From Candidatus Bathyarchaeota archaeon (GTDB lineage Archaea > Thermoproteota > Bathyarchaeia > Bathyarchaeales > Bathycorpusculaceae): DNA of 64,000 nucleotides. The stretch's first letter is position 1, and each line of letters begins with the position of its first letter. Of this stretch, positions 9,195 through 16,643 are shown piece by piece. The notes under the pieces are model-generated. The model made no database searches. It saw only the letters and a program-made list of their open reading frames with translations, and was not told the origin of the DNA. The DNA lies in the NCBI GenBank assembly GCA_029907545.1, contig JARYLR010000002.1, forward strand, positions 36,224-100,223. The letters run 5' to 3'. A program made the translations under genes and the position numbers.

Positions 9195-9204
9195 CTATAT
9201 ATAC
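9195..9204 (+). promoter_or_regulatory. TATA box before the Yip1-like gene
   Basis: CTATATATAC directly after a run of C, 13 bases past the helicase stop. It lies about 95 bases ahead of the ATG at 9297, so a transcript from it would have a leader of about 65 bases. Confidence 0.4.
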
Positions 9205-9296
9205 AGAATTCTCAGGGAACAGAGGCTTGGAATAATGAAATCTTAAATTCCCAGACATTGTATGTATCATGCAACAAAAGAAAGGCCGAGGAGACT

Positions 9297-9980
9297 ATGG
9301 AAAAAACCGTGGAAGATCAGAAGCCAACGGAGTCAGCTATTTCCAGAGTTTTTACTAGAATTGGCGGAGTTTTGCTTGCGCCCGAGTCTACATATCAGCA
9401 AGTCATCGCAAATAAGATCAGCTTTTGGGAACCTCTAATTATTGTTCTTCTGCTGATCGGGGTTCAAACTGCTGTGGTTGTTTCATTCTGCTACAGGGCG
9501 GTAACAGCCATCGCGGAGTCTCTAAGCTCAATTACAGGCGCCATACCGCTTGGCTTTTTCAGCTTCTTTGCAGTCATAGCCTTCATAGGAGTGATTCTTG
9601 TAACTCTCGTTGTCTGGACGCTTGTAGCACTGATAGCACACATCATCGCTAGACACATCTTTAATGGTCAAGGTTCCTTTGGTCAACTAATGAAGCTATA
9701 TGGCTATTCCACGATTCCTTGGTCCCTACAAATCTTGGGAACAGTTCTCTTTGGAGTAAGTTGGGTTCTGTGGCCTATGCTAGTCTTCTTCCATATCGTA
9801 GCCTTGTTCTGGATCGTGACCCTAATGTCGATTGCAGTGAGGCAGAACTACAATATTGACGCTGGAAAAGCCTTCATTGCTTCTTTTGTTGGTCCCATGA
9901 CTGTCTGGCTGATAATTACCGGAATCCTTTGGGCATGGATATGGTTTACAATAAGCTCTTTGACAGGAGGAGTCGTCTGA
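9297..9980 (+). CDS. Yip1-domain membrane protein
   Basis: A 227-residue integral membrane protein with five to six predicted helices, beginning at about residue 40 (W-E-P-L-I-I-V-L-L-L). It matches the Yip1/DUF1282 pattern: a cytosolic N-terminus, R-V-F-x-R-I-G-G-V-L-L-A-P-E, then paired hydrophobic helices with an R-x-I-F-N-G-Q-G-S-F segment that resembles the family motif. Function in archaea is unknown. The ATG at 9297 follows GAGGAG; an earlier in-frame ATG at 9258 has no ribosome site. The stop is one base before the next gene, so they are coexpressed. Confidence 0.7.
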   Translation: MEKTVEDQKPTESAISRVFTRIGGVLLAPESTYQQVIANKISFWEPLIIVLLLIGVQTAVVVSFCYRAVTAIAESLSSITGAIPLGFFSFFAVIAFIGVILVTLVVWTLVALIAHIIARHIFNGQGSFGQLMKLYGYSTIPWSLQILGTVLFGVSWVLWPMLVFFHIVALFWIVTLMSIAVRQNYNIDAGKAFIASFVGPMTVWLIITGILWAWIWFTISSLTGGVV

Positions 9981-9981
9981 A

Positions 9982-10875
9982 TTGACCTCTGCGAGAACCA
10001 TACTAGGTTGGGTGTTTGTTGCTATCCTACTGATAGGAGGAGTTTATGCAGCCGTTTCTCCGATACTTCAGCCTATTCGGTTTCCTAAAATAAGCTTGCC
10101 ATGGATCATTACGGAAGCGGACAGCATCATTGACCACTACAGCTTAGTCAGAGAAATCAATTCCTCAAGCTCAATTAAACATGTCACACTGAATGTTTCT
10201 GTAATGTTTGGAGCGCTAAACCTGCTGTTCCTAGACTCGCCTAGCTTAGTTTGCGAAGCAAGCTTCAGACGCAACATCAGCATGTCAGCACTCAACACAA
10301 GCTATACTGAAACAAGCGGAGAGCACGCTGCGGTAAGGCTTCATGGAAAAGTAGGTGAACTCAATTTGACTCTGGGAAAAAACTATCAATACGATGGGGT
10401 TCTCGATGTCAGAATCGGTGGCATGGTTGTCGAGCTGGGAGAAAACTCTAACATCAGCAGGCTAATGCTTTCAATCAGATACTTCGGCGGTCTATTTATG
10501 ACAGTTAAAAACGAAGCATCATTCGAGCAAATCGACATGAACCTAAACATCGGTGGGATTCTGCTAACCGTTGACGCTGAAAGCCTGAAGAAAGATGGCA
10601 TAATCAACGCAGGCGTCAACATAGGTGGCTACTCGATGAGCGTCGACGTTGACACTGAGAAGATCGGTGTTCGCTTGAACTCAACCGTTGACATCGGCAG
10701 CCTCACGATTGCACACAGCAGCTTCACAGGATCAGCCACCAAAACCCAGTGCTATGTAGAAACAACAGACTACACGCACGCGACAAATCATCTTAACATA
10801 AACGCCGTAGTAGGGCTTGGCGGAGGAACCATCCAAGAAACTCAACCATACCAGTTTCTAGGTCGCAATTCTTAA
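9982..10875 (+). CDS. Membrane-anchored extracytoplasmic beta-rich protein, unknown function
   Basis: A 297-residue protein opening with TTG (AGGAGG lies 11 bases ahead, inside the upstream gene). One hydrophobic helix at residues 8-27 acts as signal anchor. The rest is a regular alternation of short beta strands with repeated I-G-G and L-x-L/V-x-V patterns (for example around residues 143-148, 187-192 and 211-214), like the toast-rack/DUF4097-type solenoids. Several N-x-S/T sites suit glycosylation outside the cell. The one-base gap to the Yip1-like gene suggests they work together at the membrane. I do not recognise a named family with certainty. Confidence 0.55.
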   Translation: MTSARTILGWVFVAILLIGGVYAAVSPILQPIRFPKISLPWIITEADSIIDHYSLVREINSSSSIKHVTLNVSVMFGALNLLFLDSPSLVCEASFRRNISMSALNTSYTETSGEHAAVRLHGKVGELNLTLGKNYQYDGVLDVRIGGMVVELGENSNISRLMLSIRYFGGLFMTVKNEASFEQIDMNLNIGGILLTVDAESLKKDGIINAGVNIGGYSMSVDVDTEKIGVRLNSTVDIGSLTIAHSSFTGSATKTQCYVETTDYTHATNHLNINAVVGLGGGTIQETQPYQFLGRNS

Positions 10876-10955
10876 GGTTTCCGTTTTGCATAAGTCTTAA
10901 ATGATTGCCCACGATATTCAGCCTAAAGCTACCGCAGTTGTAAGGAGACAAAGCT

Positions 10956-11279
10956 TTGGAAATCAGCCGAAAGAAGCTACGCGAAGAGGTTCTCGAAAGA
11001 ATCAAGTACGTTCAAGGATGCGTTTTAGCAAGGGAAATCTGCTTGCTCGTCCGCACCAACAGAGCAGTCCTTGAGCCAAAAGATGTGCATGAAATCTGTC
11101 TCTACATATCAAAGCTCTGCAGCGACTCAGGCTGCGTAGATGCAAGTGAAATATGCCGCAAAGCAGCAGAGGAAGCATTAAAAGATGAAGCAAAATACCT
11201 TGAGCTCTGCGCTCAAAGCTGCGCAAAATGCGGAGAATCTCGAACCCCACAGCCGAAAAAGTCAATGTATGTCTCCTAG
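10956..11279 (+). CDS. Cys-rich helical protein, unknown
   Basis: A 107-residue protein read from a TTG with AAGGAG eight bases upstream. Cysteines are spaced on predicted helices: G-C-V-L-A-R-E-I-C, E-I-C, K-L-C, G-C-V-D-A-S-E-I-C, then C-A-Q-S-C-A-K-C near the end. The repeated CX3C/CX6C spacing on amphipathic helices recalls the DUF326 copper-storage (Csp) four-helix proteins, but the match is loose and I would not assert it. No signal peptide is seen, so it should be cytosolic. Confidence 0.5.
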   Translation: MEISRKKLREEVLERIKYVQGCVLAREICLLVRTNRAVLEPKDVHEICLYISKLCSDSGCVDASEICRKAAEEALKDEAKYLELCAQSCAKCGESRTPQPKKSMYVS

Positions 11280-11344
11280 AGAAGGAAAATCTTTAAGGCG
11301 CCCATCCAACTCAGTTAACTAGACATTAACGGAGGCAAAGCAAC

Positions 11345-11821
11345 CTGTATATTGCTCCCTATGTTCCAAGTCCACCACAGGTCATACACCACATGCTTGT
11401 TATGGCTGAGCTTAAACCAGGCGAGATCTTCTTTGATCTAGGCTCAGGAGATGGAAGAGCAGCAGTAATGGCTGCAAAAGAGTTCAGCGCCAGATCGGTA
11501 GGTGTTGAGCTCAGAGAGGATCTCGTGAAAAAAGCACTGGCCACGGTGTATGAGGAAGGGCTTCAGGACAGAGTAACCATCGTAAACAGCGACCTTTTCA
11601 AGGTAGACCTTGCATCCGCAGACGTCGTTTTCCTATATTTAACAACAAGCGCCAATGAAAAGGTTCGACCTAAGCTGGAGTCCGAGCTAAAGCCAGGAGT
11701 TCGCGTAGTTTCCCATGACTATGAAATAATCGGCTGGAAACCTGTCAAAGTGGAGAATTTCTGCGAAAACCAAGCATTAGGCTATCCTTCGCACACAATC
11801 TATCTTTACAAGAAAACCTAA
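11345..11821 (+). CDS. Class I SAM-dependent methyltransferase, apparent CTG start
   Basis: About 158 residues. SAM motif I is F-D-L-G-S-G-D-G-R, followed by acidic G-V-E-L at the end of beta 2 and V-V-F-L-Y-L at motif IV. The first in-frame ATG is at 11393, but the 16 codons ahead of it encode Y-I-A-P-Y-V-P-S-P-P-Q-V-I-H-H, which is the conserved N-terminus of this family (A-P-Y-V-P-T-P). No ATG, GTG or TTG lies between that and the in-frame stop upstream. A CTG at 11345 has GGAGG nine bases ahead and is the best start. The family resembles small archaeal methyltransferases related to lysine methylases; the substrate is unknown. Confidence 0.7.
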   Translation: MYIAPYVPSPPQVIHHMLVMAELKPGEIFFDLGSGDGRAAVMAAKEFSARSVGVELREDLVKKALATVYEEGLQDRVTIVNSDLFKVDLASADVVFLYLTTSANEKVRPKLESELKPGVRVVSHDYEIIGWKPVKVENFCENQALGYPSHTIYLYKKT

Positions 11822-11839
11822 CTCTCCACGTGTCTAACC

Positions 11840-12262
11840 ATGACTCATGCTGCATTCAAACTTTTGTATCGTGTCTCATGGGCAGACACAGACGCTGCTC
11901 AGGTCATGCACTTTTCCAATTATTTAAGACTCTTTGAAAGAGCAGAAGAGGAATTCTATAGGAGTTTAGGCTTCTCATTTACAGAACTTAAAGACAGTGA
12001 GCTCTGGCTTCCGAGGGTTGAAGTCTTCTGCCAGTACAAGAAGCCGGCAAGATTTAACGATTTGCTGGAAATAGAGCTGAAAATTGAAGAATTGAAGCAG
12101 AAATCAGTCAAGTATGGCTTCAGAATCATAAACAAGAAAAGCGAGGAGCTTCTGGCTTTGGGCTATGTAACAATTGTTGCTGCTGACAAACGGAGGGGAA
12201 AGGCAATACCGATTCCCGAACAGATCATGAATAAACTTCGATCGTTTGCAGATATTCCTTAA
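11840..12262 (+). CDS. Acyl-CoA thioesterase, 4HBT (YbgC-like) family
   Basis: A 140-residue hotdog-fold protein. The catalytic loop W-A-D-T-D-A-A-Q-V-M-H-F-S-N-Y (residues about 14-28) is the YbgC/4-hydroxybenzoyl-CoA thioesterase signature, with the active Asp in T-D-A. It should hydrolyse an acyl-CoA to free acid and CoA. It begins 18 bases after the methyltransferase stop and may be cotranscribed with it. Confidence 0.8.
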   Translation: MTHAAFKLLYRVSWADTDAAQVMHFSNYLRLFERAEEEFYRSLGFSFTELKDSELWLPRVEVFCQYKKPARFNDLLEIELKIEELKQKSVKYGFRIINKKSEELLALGYVTIVAADKRRGKAIPIPEQIMNKLRSFADIP

Positions 12263-12287
12263 GAAGAGTTTCTGCTTCAAATGGCTG

Positions 12288-12824
12288 ATGTCAATGCAGT
12301 TTGTTCCATGGCGAAGACTTGCAGACTGGAAATGCACAGCATGCGGCGACTGCTGCCGATGCTACAGCGTCGTTCTAAGCTTTCCCGAATGGCTTAGAAT
12401 AGTGGAAAACTATGGAATTGAAAAAACCACAAGCGACATAGACAAACTGTACATACGAAGAAAGGAAAACGGCGTATGCCCTTTCCTCTACAGCTTCGCA
12501 AGTCTCTCAGTCTGCGGACTGCAACACATAAAACCAAAGGCATGCCAATTGTGGCCGTTCAAAATTCTTCCCAAGCCTCAGTATGGCCACGCAAGCGAGG
12601 CCGCGTATGATGCTTTTCAGAACCGTGTCTTTATTTATGCTGACATTGCGTGCCGAGGCCTAAGATTTGGAAGACCTACATGGGAGTTTACAAATCATGT
12701 TCTGAGGGAATTTCTCGAAATTGCGCTGGGAAGCCGTAGCGTGCAGCTGAAGACTACTTCGGCTCTTGTTTTTGCGGATACTCGCCGCGTCTTCAGTCCG
12801 CCTTATGTTGTGCGACGGCTCTGA
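12288..12824 (+). CDS. YkgJ-family cysteine cluster protein
   Basis: About 178 residues with W-K-C-T-A-C-G-D-C-C-R-C near the N-terminus and later C-P-F-L, C-G-L-Q and K-A-C-Q-L-W-P. This is the YkgJ/CxxCxxCC pattern, thought to bind zinc or an Fe-S cluster. Function is unknown. The frame opens at 12246 inside the thioesterase gene, but ATG 12288 (or ATG 12294) is closer to the family start; neither has a clear ribosome site. Confidence 0.7.
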   Translation: MSMQFVPWRRLADWKCTACGDCCRCYSVVLSFPEWLRIVENYGIEKTTSDIDKLYIRRKENGVCPFLYSFASLSVCGLQHIKPKACQLWPFKILPKPQYGHASEAAYDAFQNRVFIYADIACRGLRFGRPTWEFTNHVLREFLEIALGSRSVQLKTTSALVFADTRRVFSPPYVVRRL

Positions 12825-12841
12825 AGATATATAATACAAAA

Positions 12842-12852
12842 CTTATATATAA
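12842..12852 (+). promoter_or_regulatory. TATA box of the HTH/bactofilin-like operon
   Basis: CTTATATATAA lies 40 bases ahead of the TTG start at 12892. A second AT-rich element TTATATAG follows at about 12861. This is the natural promoter for the four-gene block that ends at 14554. Confidence 0.5.
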
Positions 12853-12891
12853 GAAAATTATTATATAGATGCTGCCGTTGAGGAAGGACAT

Positions 12892-13209
12892 TTGAATGAA
12901 ACCCAAAGCCAAGAAATGGTGAAAACCTTGAAAGCCCTCGCAAACCCTGTGAGACTAAAAATGATTGCTTCACTTGGCGAAAACCCAAAGAATCTCTACG
13001 CTCTTGCAAAGGAGCTTTCACTTCCCTATCCTTTGGCGTATCTTCACCTCGACGGTTTGAAAAAACGTGGTCTAGTTAAAGAAGTAAGAGAGGAGAAAAA
13101 AGTGGAAGGACTACCATCCGTAAAATACTACGCGCCTGCCGACTTCAAACTCGTGCTGACCCCGAGCATAATTAAGAAACTATTTCAAACAAAAAAGGAG
13201 GCTAGCTAG
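12892..13209 (+). CDS. ArsR-type winged-helix regulator
   Basis: A 105-residue DNA-binding protein: K-A-L-A-N-P-V-R-L-K-M-I helix, L-Y-A-L-A-K-E-L helix 2 and Y-L-H-L-D-G-L-K-K-R-G-L-V recognition helix and wing. It starts at TTG with GAGGA 8 bases upstream; the nearby ATG at 12896 is out of frame. No metal-binding Cys pair is present. It leads an operon with two small coiled-coil proteins and a bactofilin-like protein, so it may regulate that block or act as its structural HTH partner, as YhbD does beside YhbE/YhbF in Bacillus (comparison by context only). Confidence 0.75.
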   Translation: MNETQSQEMVKTLKALANPVRLKMIASLGENPKNLYALAKELSLPYPLAYLHLDGLKKRGLVKEVREEKKVEGLPSVKYYAPADFKLVLTPSIIKKLFQTKKEAS

Positions 13210-13210
13210 G

Positions 13211-13540
13211 ATGGCGAAAACCTCAATCTTAGCCGGATTAAGCGTCCTACTACTAGGCTTCTGTATCCCAGTCCTCAGCATCTACGCAACCATTCAGTAC
13301 GGTTTCAGTTACATTGCCACCGCGCTGATATGCCTTCTAGCTCTAATCGTGGCCGGAGTTCTCGCAGCAACAGGCCTAGCTTTGAGCAGCGAGGAAATCC
13401 ATTTTGAAGGAGCCAAGCCTGCCGAGGAAGAAAAGGTAAACCTTCTCCGCGCCCATCAGAGAGCGACCTTGGAGGAAATGGACGAGATGGTCAGTATACT
13501 CAAGGAAATTCGAGACATACTGAAAGCTGCACATGAATAA
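13211..13540 (+). CDS. Small two-helix membrane protein with C-terminal coiled coil
   Basis: A 109-residue protein starting one base after the regulator stop. Two hydrophobic helices cover about residues 5-27 and 32-55. An acidic linker is followed by a coil ending M-V-S-I-L-K-E-I-R-D-I-L-K-A. The last segment closely resembles the end of the 42-residue protein encoded next (L-L-A-E-I-R-D-L-L-K-S), suggesting the two pair through their coils. No family recognised. Confidence 0.65.
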   Translation: MAKTSILAGLSVLLLGFCIPVLSIYATIQYGFSYIATALICLLALIVAGVLAATGLALSSEEIHFEGAKPAEEEKVNLLRAHQRATLEEMDEMVSILKEIRDILKAAHE

Positions 13541-13558
13541 AGAGGAAGGTGGAAGAAT

Positions 13559-13687
13559 ATGGCCAAAGAACTAAAATATCTCGAACTTTCCGATGAAGAA
13601 GTCGCAAAAGAAACTGGAAAACGGCTTAAAGAAATGAAAACGCTCCTTGCTGAGATACGAGACCTTCTGAAGTCGACAGGTGATTAG
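13559..13687 (+). CDS. 42-residue coiled-coil protein
   Basis: ATG at 13559, with a GGAAGG purine run 10 bases upstream, gives 42 residues and stops at TAG 13685-13687, three bases before the next gene. The C-terminal half, K-R-L-K-E-M-K-T-L-L-A-E-I-R-D-L-L-K, is a clean heptad coil and repeats the C-terminal coil of the preceding membrane protein. It is soluble and strongly charged. I infer a partner or modulator of that protein; the family is unknown. Confidence 0.6.
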   Translation: MAKELKYLELSDEEVAKETGKRLKEMKTLLAEIRDLLKSTGD

Positions 13688-13690
13688 GCA

Positions 13691-14554
13691 GTGAGTAGCA
13701 GTAATCTGAGTGGAGAAGAAAAATTCGAGCAGTATGAGAAGAAACTCGCTGAGACTGTTGCTATACCAACCACCCGTATAAGCGGTTCTGGAAAGGTGCA
13801 CATCAAGGGAATAGGTGAAGTGGCAGTTGCCGGCGCCGGCTACATTTCGCCTGAAGAAATCAAAATCAGTGGAAGCGGACGATTGCCAGGAGGATTAAAG
13901 GTTAAGAAAATAAGCTGTGCTGGCAGCATTGGTGTTGAGGGAAACATCGAAGCTGAGGATTTGAGTCTTTCTGGATCAACCTCAATTGCGGGCAATGTCA
14001 AAGCAGTTAAGCTTGCTGCAGCAGGAAGCTTATCTATCAATGGCGGTATCAACGCAAATTTTGCGGAATTTGCTGGCTCATGTAAGATTGGGAGCAAAGT
14101 AGAGGTTGATGATGTCTTGCGGGCTTCTGGTTTTCTAAAGGTTTCAGGCGACGTCACAGCTAGAAACTTGGCGGATTTTCACGGTGCATTTGACATTGAC
14201 GGTAGAGTTTCAACAGGCAGATTCGAAGCAAAACTGAGCAGGAACGTATCTCATGTTAAAGGAGGAATTAAGGCTGGAAACGTTACGGTTAAGAAAAGGG
14301 GAAGAGAGGGAATTGTGATTTTTGGCATTTCACTCTTAACATGGTTTTCACGTGAAGGCCGACTTCACACAACAAACATCGAGTCTGAAGGAAGCGTATA
14401 CTTGGAAAGGGTCACATGTGACAGCGTTCTAGGAAGAAGTGTGAGCATAGGTGAAGACTGCACTGTAAAAGGAGAAGTTAGGTATTGGGACGCGGTAACT
14501 GTGCATTCAACAGCCAAACTTGCCTTTTCCCCTAAAAAGGTATGTGAGAAGTGA
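13691..14554 (+). CDS. Bactofilin-like polymer-forming protein
   Basis: A 287-residue protein from GTG 13691. After a short charged N-terminus it is a run of six-residue-type beta-solenoid turns rich in G, S and V/I: I-S-G-S-G-K-V, V-A-G-A-G-Y-I, I-S-G-S-G-R-L, C-A-G-S-I-G-V-E-G-N-I, L-S-G-S-T-S-I-A-G-N-V, and so on to about residue 190. Then come a basic insert (K-K-R-G-R-E-G) and a final G-E-D-C-T-V-K-G-E-V turn. This is the architecture of bactofilins and YhbE/YhbF, which polymerise without nucleotide, often under the membrane. It ends the HTH operon; the upstream membrane protein could be its anchor. Confidence 0.7.
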   Translation: MSSSNLSGEEKFEQYEKKLAETVAIPTTRISGSGKVHIKGIGEVAVAGAGYISPEEIKISGSGRLPGGLKVKKISCAGSIGVEGNIEAEDLSLSGSTSIAGNVKAVKLAAAGSLSINGGINANFAEFAGSCKIGSKVEVDDVLRASGFLKVSGDVTARNLADFHGAFDIDGRVSTGRFEAKLSRNVSHVKGGIKAGNVTVKKRGREGIVIFGISLLTWFSREGRLHTTNIESEGSVYLERVTCDSVLGRSVSIGEDCTVKGEVRYWDAVTVHSTAKLAFSPKKVCEK

Positions 14555-14636
14555 TCGGAAAGATGGTCACTTTTGTCTAGAATCTTTAACAAGAGGGCTC
14601 AGCCCCTTTTGACTAGTAGAAGAGAAGTGGTGAATA

Positions 14637-15599
14637 ATGGAAGCAGTTAAAACGGCTGAGCTTTCAAAGGTTTACCGCGGCAAAGAAGCTGTTGAAGCTT
14701 TAAAAGAGGTCAATTTTTCAGTAGCTAAAGGCGAATTGTTCACTCTGCTCGGACAGAATGGTGCAGGCAAAACAACCTTCCTAAGAATAATCTCAACACA
14801 GCTCCTACCAACCGCGGGAAAAGCAAGCGTCTTGGGATACGATATATTGACTCAGCCAGAACAGGTTCGAAGATACATATCGATTGTTCCGCAGGACATT
14901 GCTACCTATGGCAACTTCACACCATGGGAATACGCCTACTACTTCTCGATGCTGCGGGGCATGGCAACGTCTAAGGCAAGAGACGCTGCTGAAAGAGCAC
15001 TAAGGGCTGTTGAACTTTGGGATCTAAGAAACAGACCGTGCGCGACGCTTTCAGGCGGCGAAAAGAAGCGCGCCATAATTGCGTCCGCCTTGTCTTCAGA
15101 TGCGGAGGTGTACATGCTGGATGAGCCTACTAGCGGTTTGGATGCTGTTGCACGCCGTAATGTTTGGGCGGTTCTGAGAGAGATGGTGGAAGAAGGCAAA
15201 ACCATCCTCTTGACGACTCATATAATGGAGGAAGCAGAGATGGTTTCAGATAGACTGGCGATAATTCACAAGGGGTCTGTTGTTGCGGAGGGAAGCCCTG
15301 AACAGATTAAAAAGATGACGAAAGAAAAATTCAGAGTAGTTGTTGAAGGTGACTTGAAAGCTTTAGGTCTCAGTGGAAACGGAAACCATGTGGCACGCTT
15401 TGGAAACAAGAACGTATTCTACATCAAAGACGAGGATGAGGCTGTAGAGCTTGGTCCTTTTTTCTTGATTTTCTCCAAAGCGTCTTTGTCCATGCCAAAT
15501 GACAGTCCCATCATGAAAACCAAGAACCCGAGAGAGGCGTCAAATAGGAACCCGACTGCTGAACTGTCAAAAACTGCTCCCAGACTGTTATTTGTATAA
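14637..15599 (+). CDS. ABC-2 exporter ATP-binding protein with rearranged 3' end
   Basis: An ABC ATPase with Walker A G-Q-N-G-A-G-K-T-T, signature L-S-G-G-E-K-K-R, Walker B V-Y-M-L-D-E-P-T-S-G-L-D and the switch His in T-T-H-I-M-E-E-A. Residues 1 to about 269 are normal and enter the DUF4162-like tail (V-V-V-E-G-D, then D-E-D-E-A-V-E-L). From about 15445 the frame reads through the antisense of a LysO half-gene, so the last 50 or so residues are not native. No permease gene follows. The protein may still fold as an ATPase but lacks its exporter here. The junction is a deletion/inversion scar or an assembly join. Confidence 0.75.
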   Translation: MEAVKTAELSKVYRGKEAVEALKEVNFSVAKGELFTLLGQNGAGKTTFLRIISTQLLPTAGKASVLGYDILTQPEQVRRYISIVPQDIATYGNFTPWEYAYYFSMLRGMATSKARDAAERALRAVELWDLRNRPCATLSGGEKKRAIIASALSSDAEVYMLDEPTSGLDAVARRNVWAVLREMVEEGKTILLTTHIMEEAEMVSDRLAIIHKGSVVAEGSPEQIKKMTKEKFRVVVEGDLKALGLSGNGNHVARFGNKNVFYIKDEDEAVELGPFFLIFSKASLSMPNDSPIMKTKNPREASNRNPTAELSKTAPRLLFV

Positions 15600-15646
15600 C
15601 CTGCTAAAATTCCCGCAGCAAGTGCTATGAGAATGTACTTTATCAT
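15419..15646 (-). pseudogene. LysO C-terminal half, truncated
   Basis: Starts with ATG overlapping the stop of the preceding gene by four bases. The first 60 or so residues are genuine LysO/DUF340: A-A-G-I-L-A-G-Y, F-D-A-S-L-G-F-L-V-F-M-M-G-L-S-F-G. After D-A-L-E-K-I-K-K-K-G-P the reading enters the antisense of the ABC ATPase gene and ends in a Ser-rich tail. A complete second half would be about 100-190 residues. The transporter encoded with 15643-15906 is therefore probably not functional. Confidence 0.65.
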
Positions 15647-15906
15647 TCTATCTTCACCAAGCGTTTAGCCAGCAATGCAAATGCGGCGCTGAGCAGCATA
15701 GAGATCAGCGCTATCACAAGGGCGTTCCACCCAACGATAGGCAGCGATCTAAGGAGTTCGCTGTTTGAACCCAACGTAAATCCTAGGAAGAATATTAGAA
15801 GCATTATTGACGCGAAAATAACTTTGCTGATAGGTGCCTTGCTTTTCCCTCGCAGAAAGTAGCCTAACGCTATTCCGGCAACCAGCGAGACCATTAGATG
15901 AAACAT
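15643..15906 (-). CDS. LysO N-terminal half (split lysine exporter family, DUF340)
   Basis: An 87-residue membrane protein with three hydrophobic helices and the LysO-type A-G-I-A-L-G-Y-F and I-F-F-L-G-F-T-L-G-S-N segments. LysO exports lysine in bacteria; in many archaea the DUF340 protein is encoded as two adjacent genes, as here (four-base overlap with the truncated second half). Since the second half is cut, this half is likely an orphan. Confidence 0.65.
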   Translation of the reverse strand: MFHLMVSLVAGIALGYFLRGKSKAPISKVIFASIMLLIFFLGFTLGSNSELLRSLPIVGWNALVIALISMLLSAAFALLAKRLVKIE

Positions 15907-16008
15907 GTGTTGACACTGGGATGGGCAGAATAAGTCTTGAGGTGAAGATAAGATTTAATCTTTCTCAAGCCTTCTGTATATCAGCCGAAGCACGAGTTGA
16001 GTTGGTCT

Positions 16009-16626
16009 ATGCTTAGCGATGGCGCCATTGCAGTTGTTCTTCTAAGCTGCTTAGGCTTTTTTATTCTCATCAATTCATGGAACATTGTATTCCGCAGAAA
16101 GGAAAGTATTTCAAAACGCTCTTCGGCTCTAAATCCTTCTGGAGTAGCTCTCGGGATGGTAGCCGTAGGCACGCTAGCATACTTCTTTGAACTTTTTGCT
16201 TATTGTTTTCTTGTGCTGGGCGGCTTTGCATTCATCAATCCGTTGTCTCGGCAATTCGAGTCCTACATTTCAGTTGTCTTGCAGTTTTTTGGTCTTTGTC
16301 TGACTCTTGCCGGCTACCTCGTCTTTAACTGGAGTGTCATAGCTAGGGGGAGGTATGCTGTTTCGTGGAGCATGTCTGAAAACCACAGGTTAGTTACTTC
16401 GGGCCCTTATAGATATGTGCGCCATCCATCATATCTCGGCTACATTCTCATGTTCGTGGGCTTGCCTCTAATGCTGTTAAACCCGATTGCCCTGATCCCT
16501 CTCGTAGGTGTTCCTGGCTATTATTTTGTGACATCCCAAGAAGAAAGACTTCTGGTAGAGCATTTTGGAGAGCAGTATGTGGAATATCGGAAAAGGACTG
16601 GGCGCTTTCTGCCGAAGATTCGTTAG
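16009..16626 (+). CDS. Isoprenylcysteine carboxyl methyltransferase-family membrane protein
   Basis: About 205 residues with five hydrophobic helices and the C-terminal signature G-P-Y-R-Y-V-R-H-P-S-Y-L-G-Y followed by E-E-R-L-L-V-E-H-F-G-E-Q-Y-V-E-Y. This is the ICMT/PEMT family of SAM-dependent membrane methyltransferases. The substrate in archaea is not known; a lipid or an amine is possible. A TTG at 15997 also opens the frame, but ATG 16009 starts directly before the first helix and is preferred. Confidence 0.75.
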   Translation: MLSDGAIAVVLLSCLGFFILINSWNIVFRRKESISKRSSALNPSGVALGMVAVGTLAYFFELFAYCFLVLGGFAFINPLSRQFESYISVVLQFFGLCLTLAGYLVFNWSVIARGRYAVSWSMSENHRLVTSGPYRYVRHPSYLGYILMFVGLPLMLLNPIALIPLVGVPGYYFVTSQEERLLVEHFGEQYVEYRKRTGRFLPKIR

Positions 16627-16643
16627 AATAAAAGTTTGGCGCG

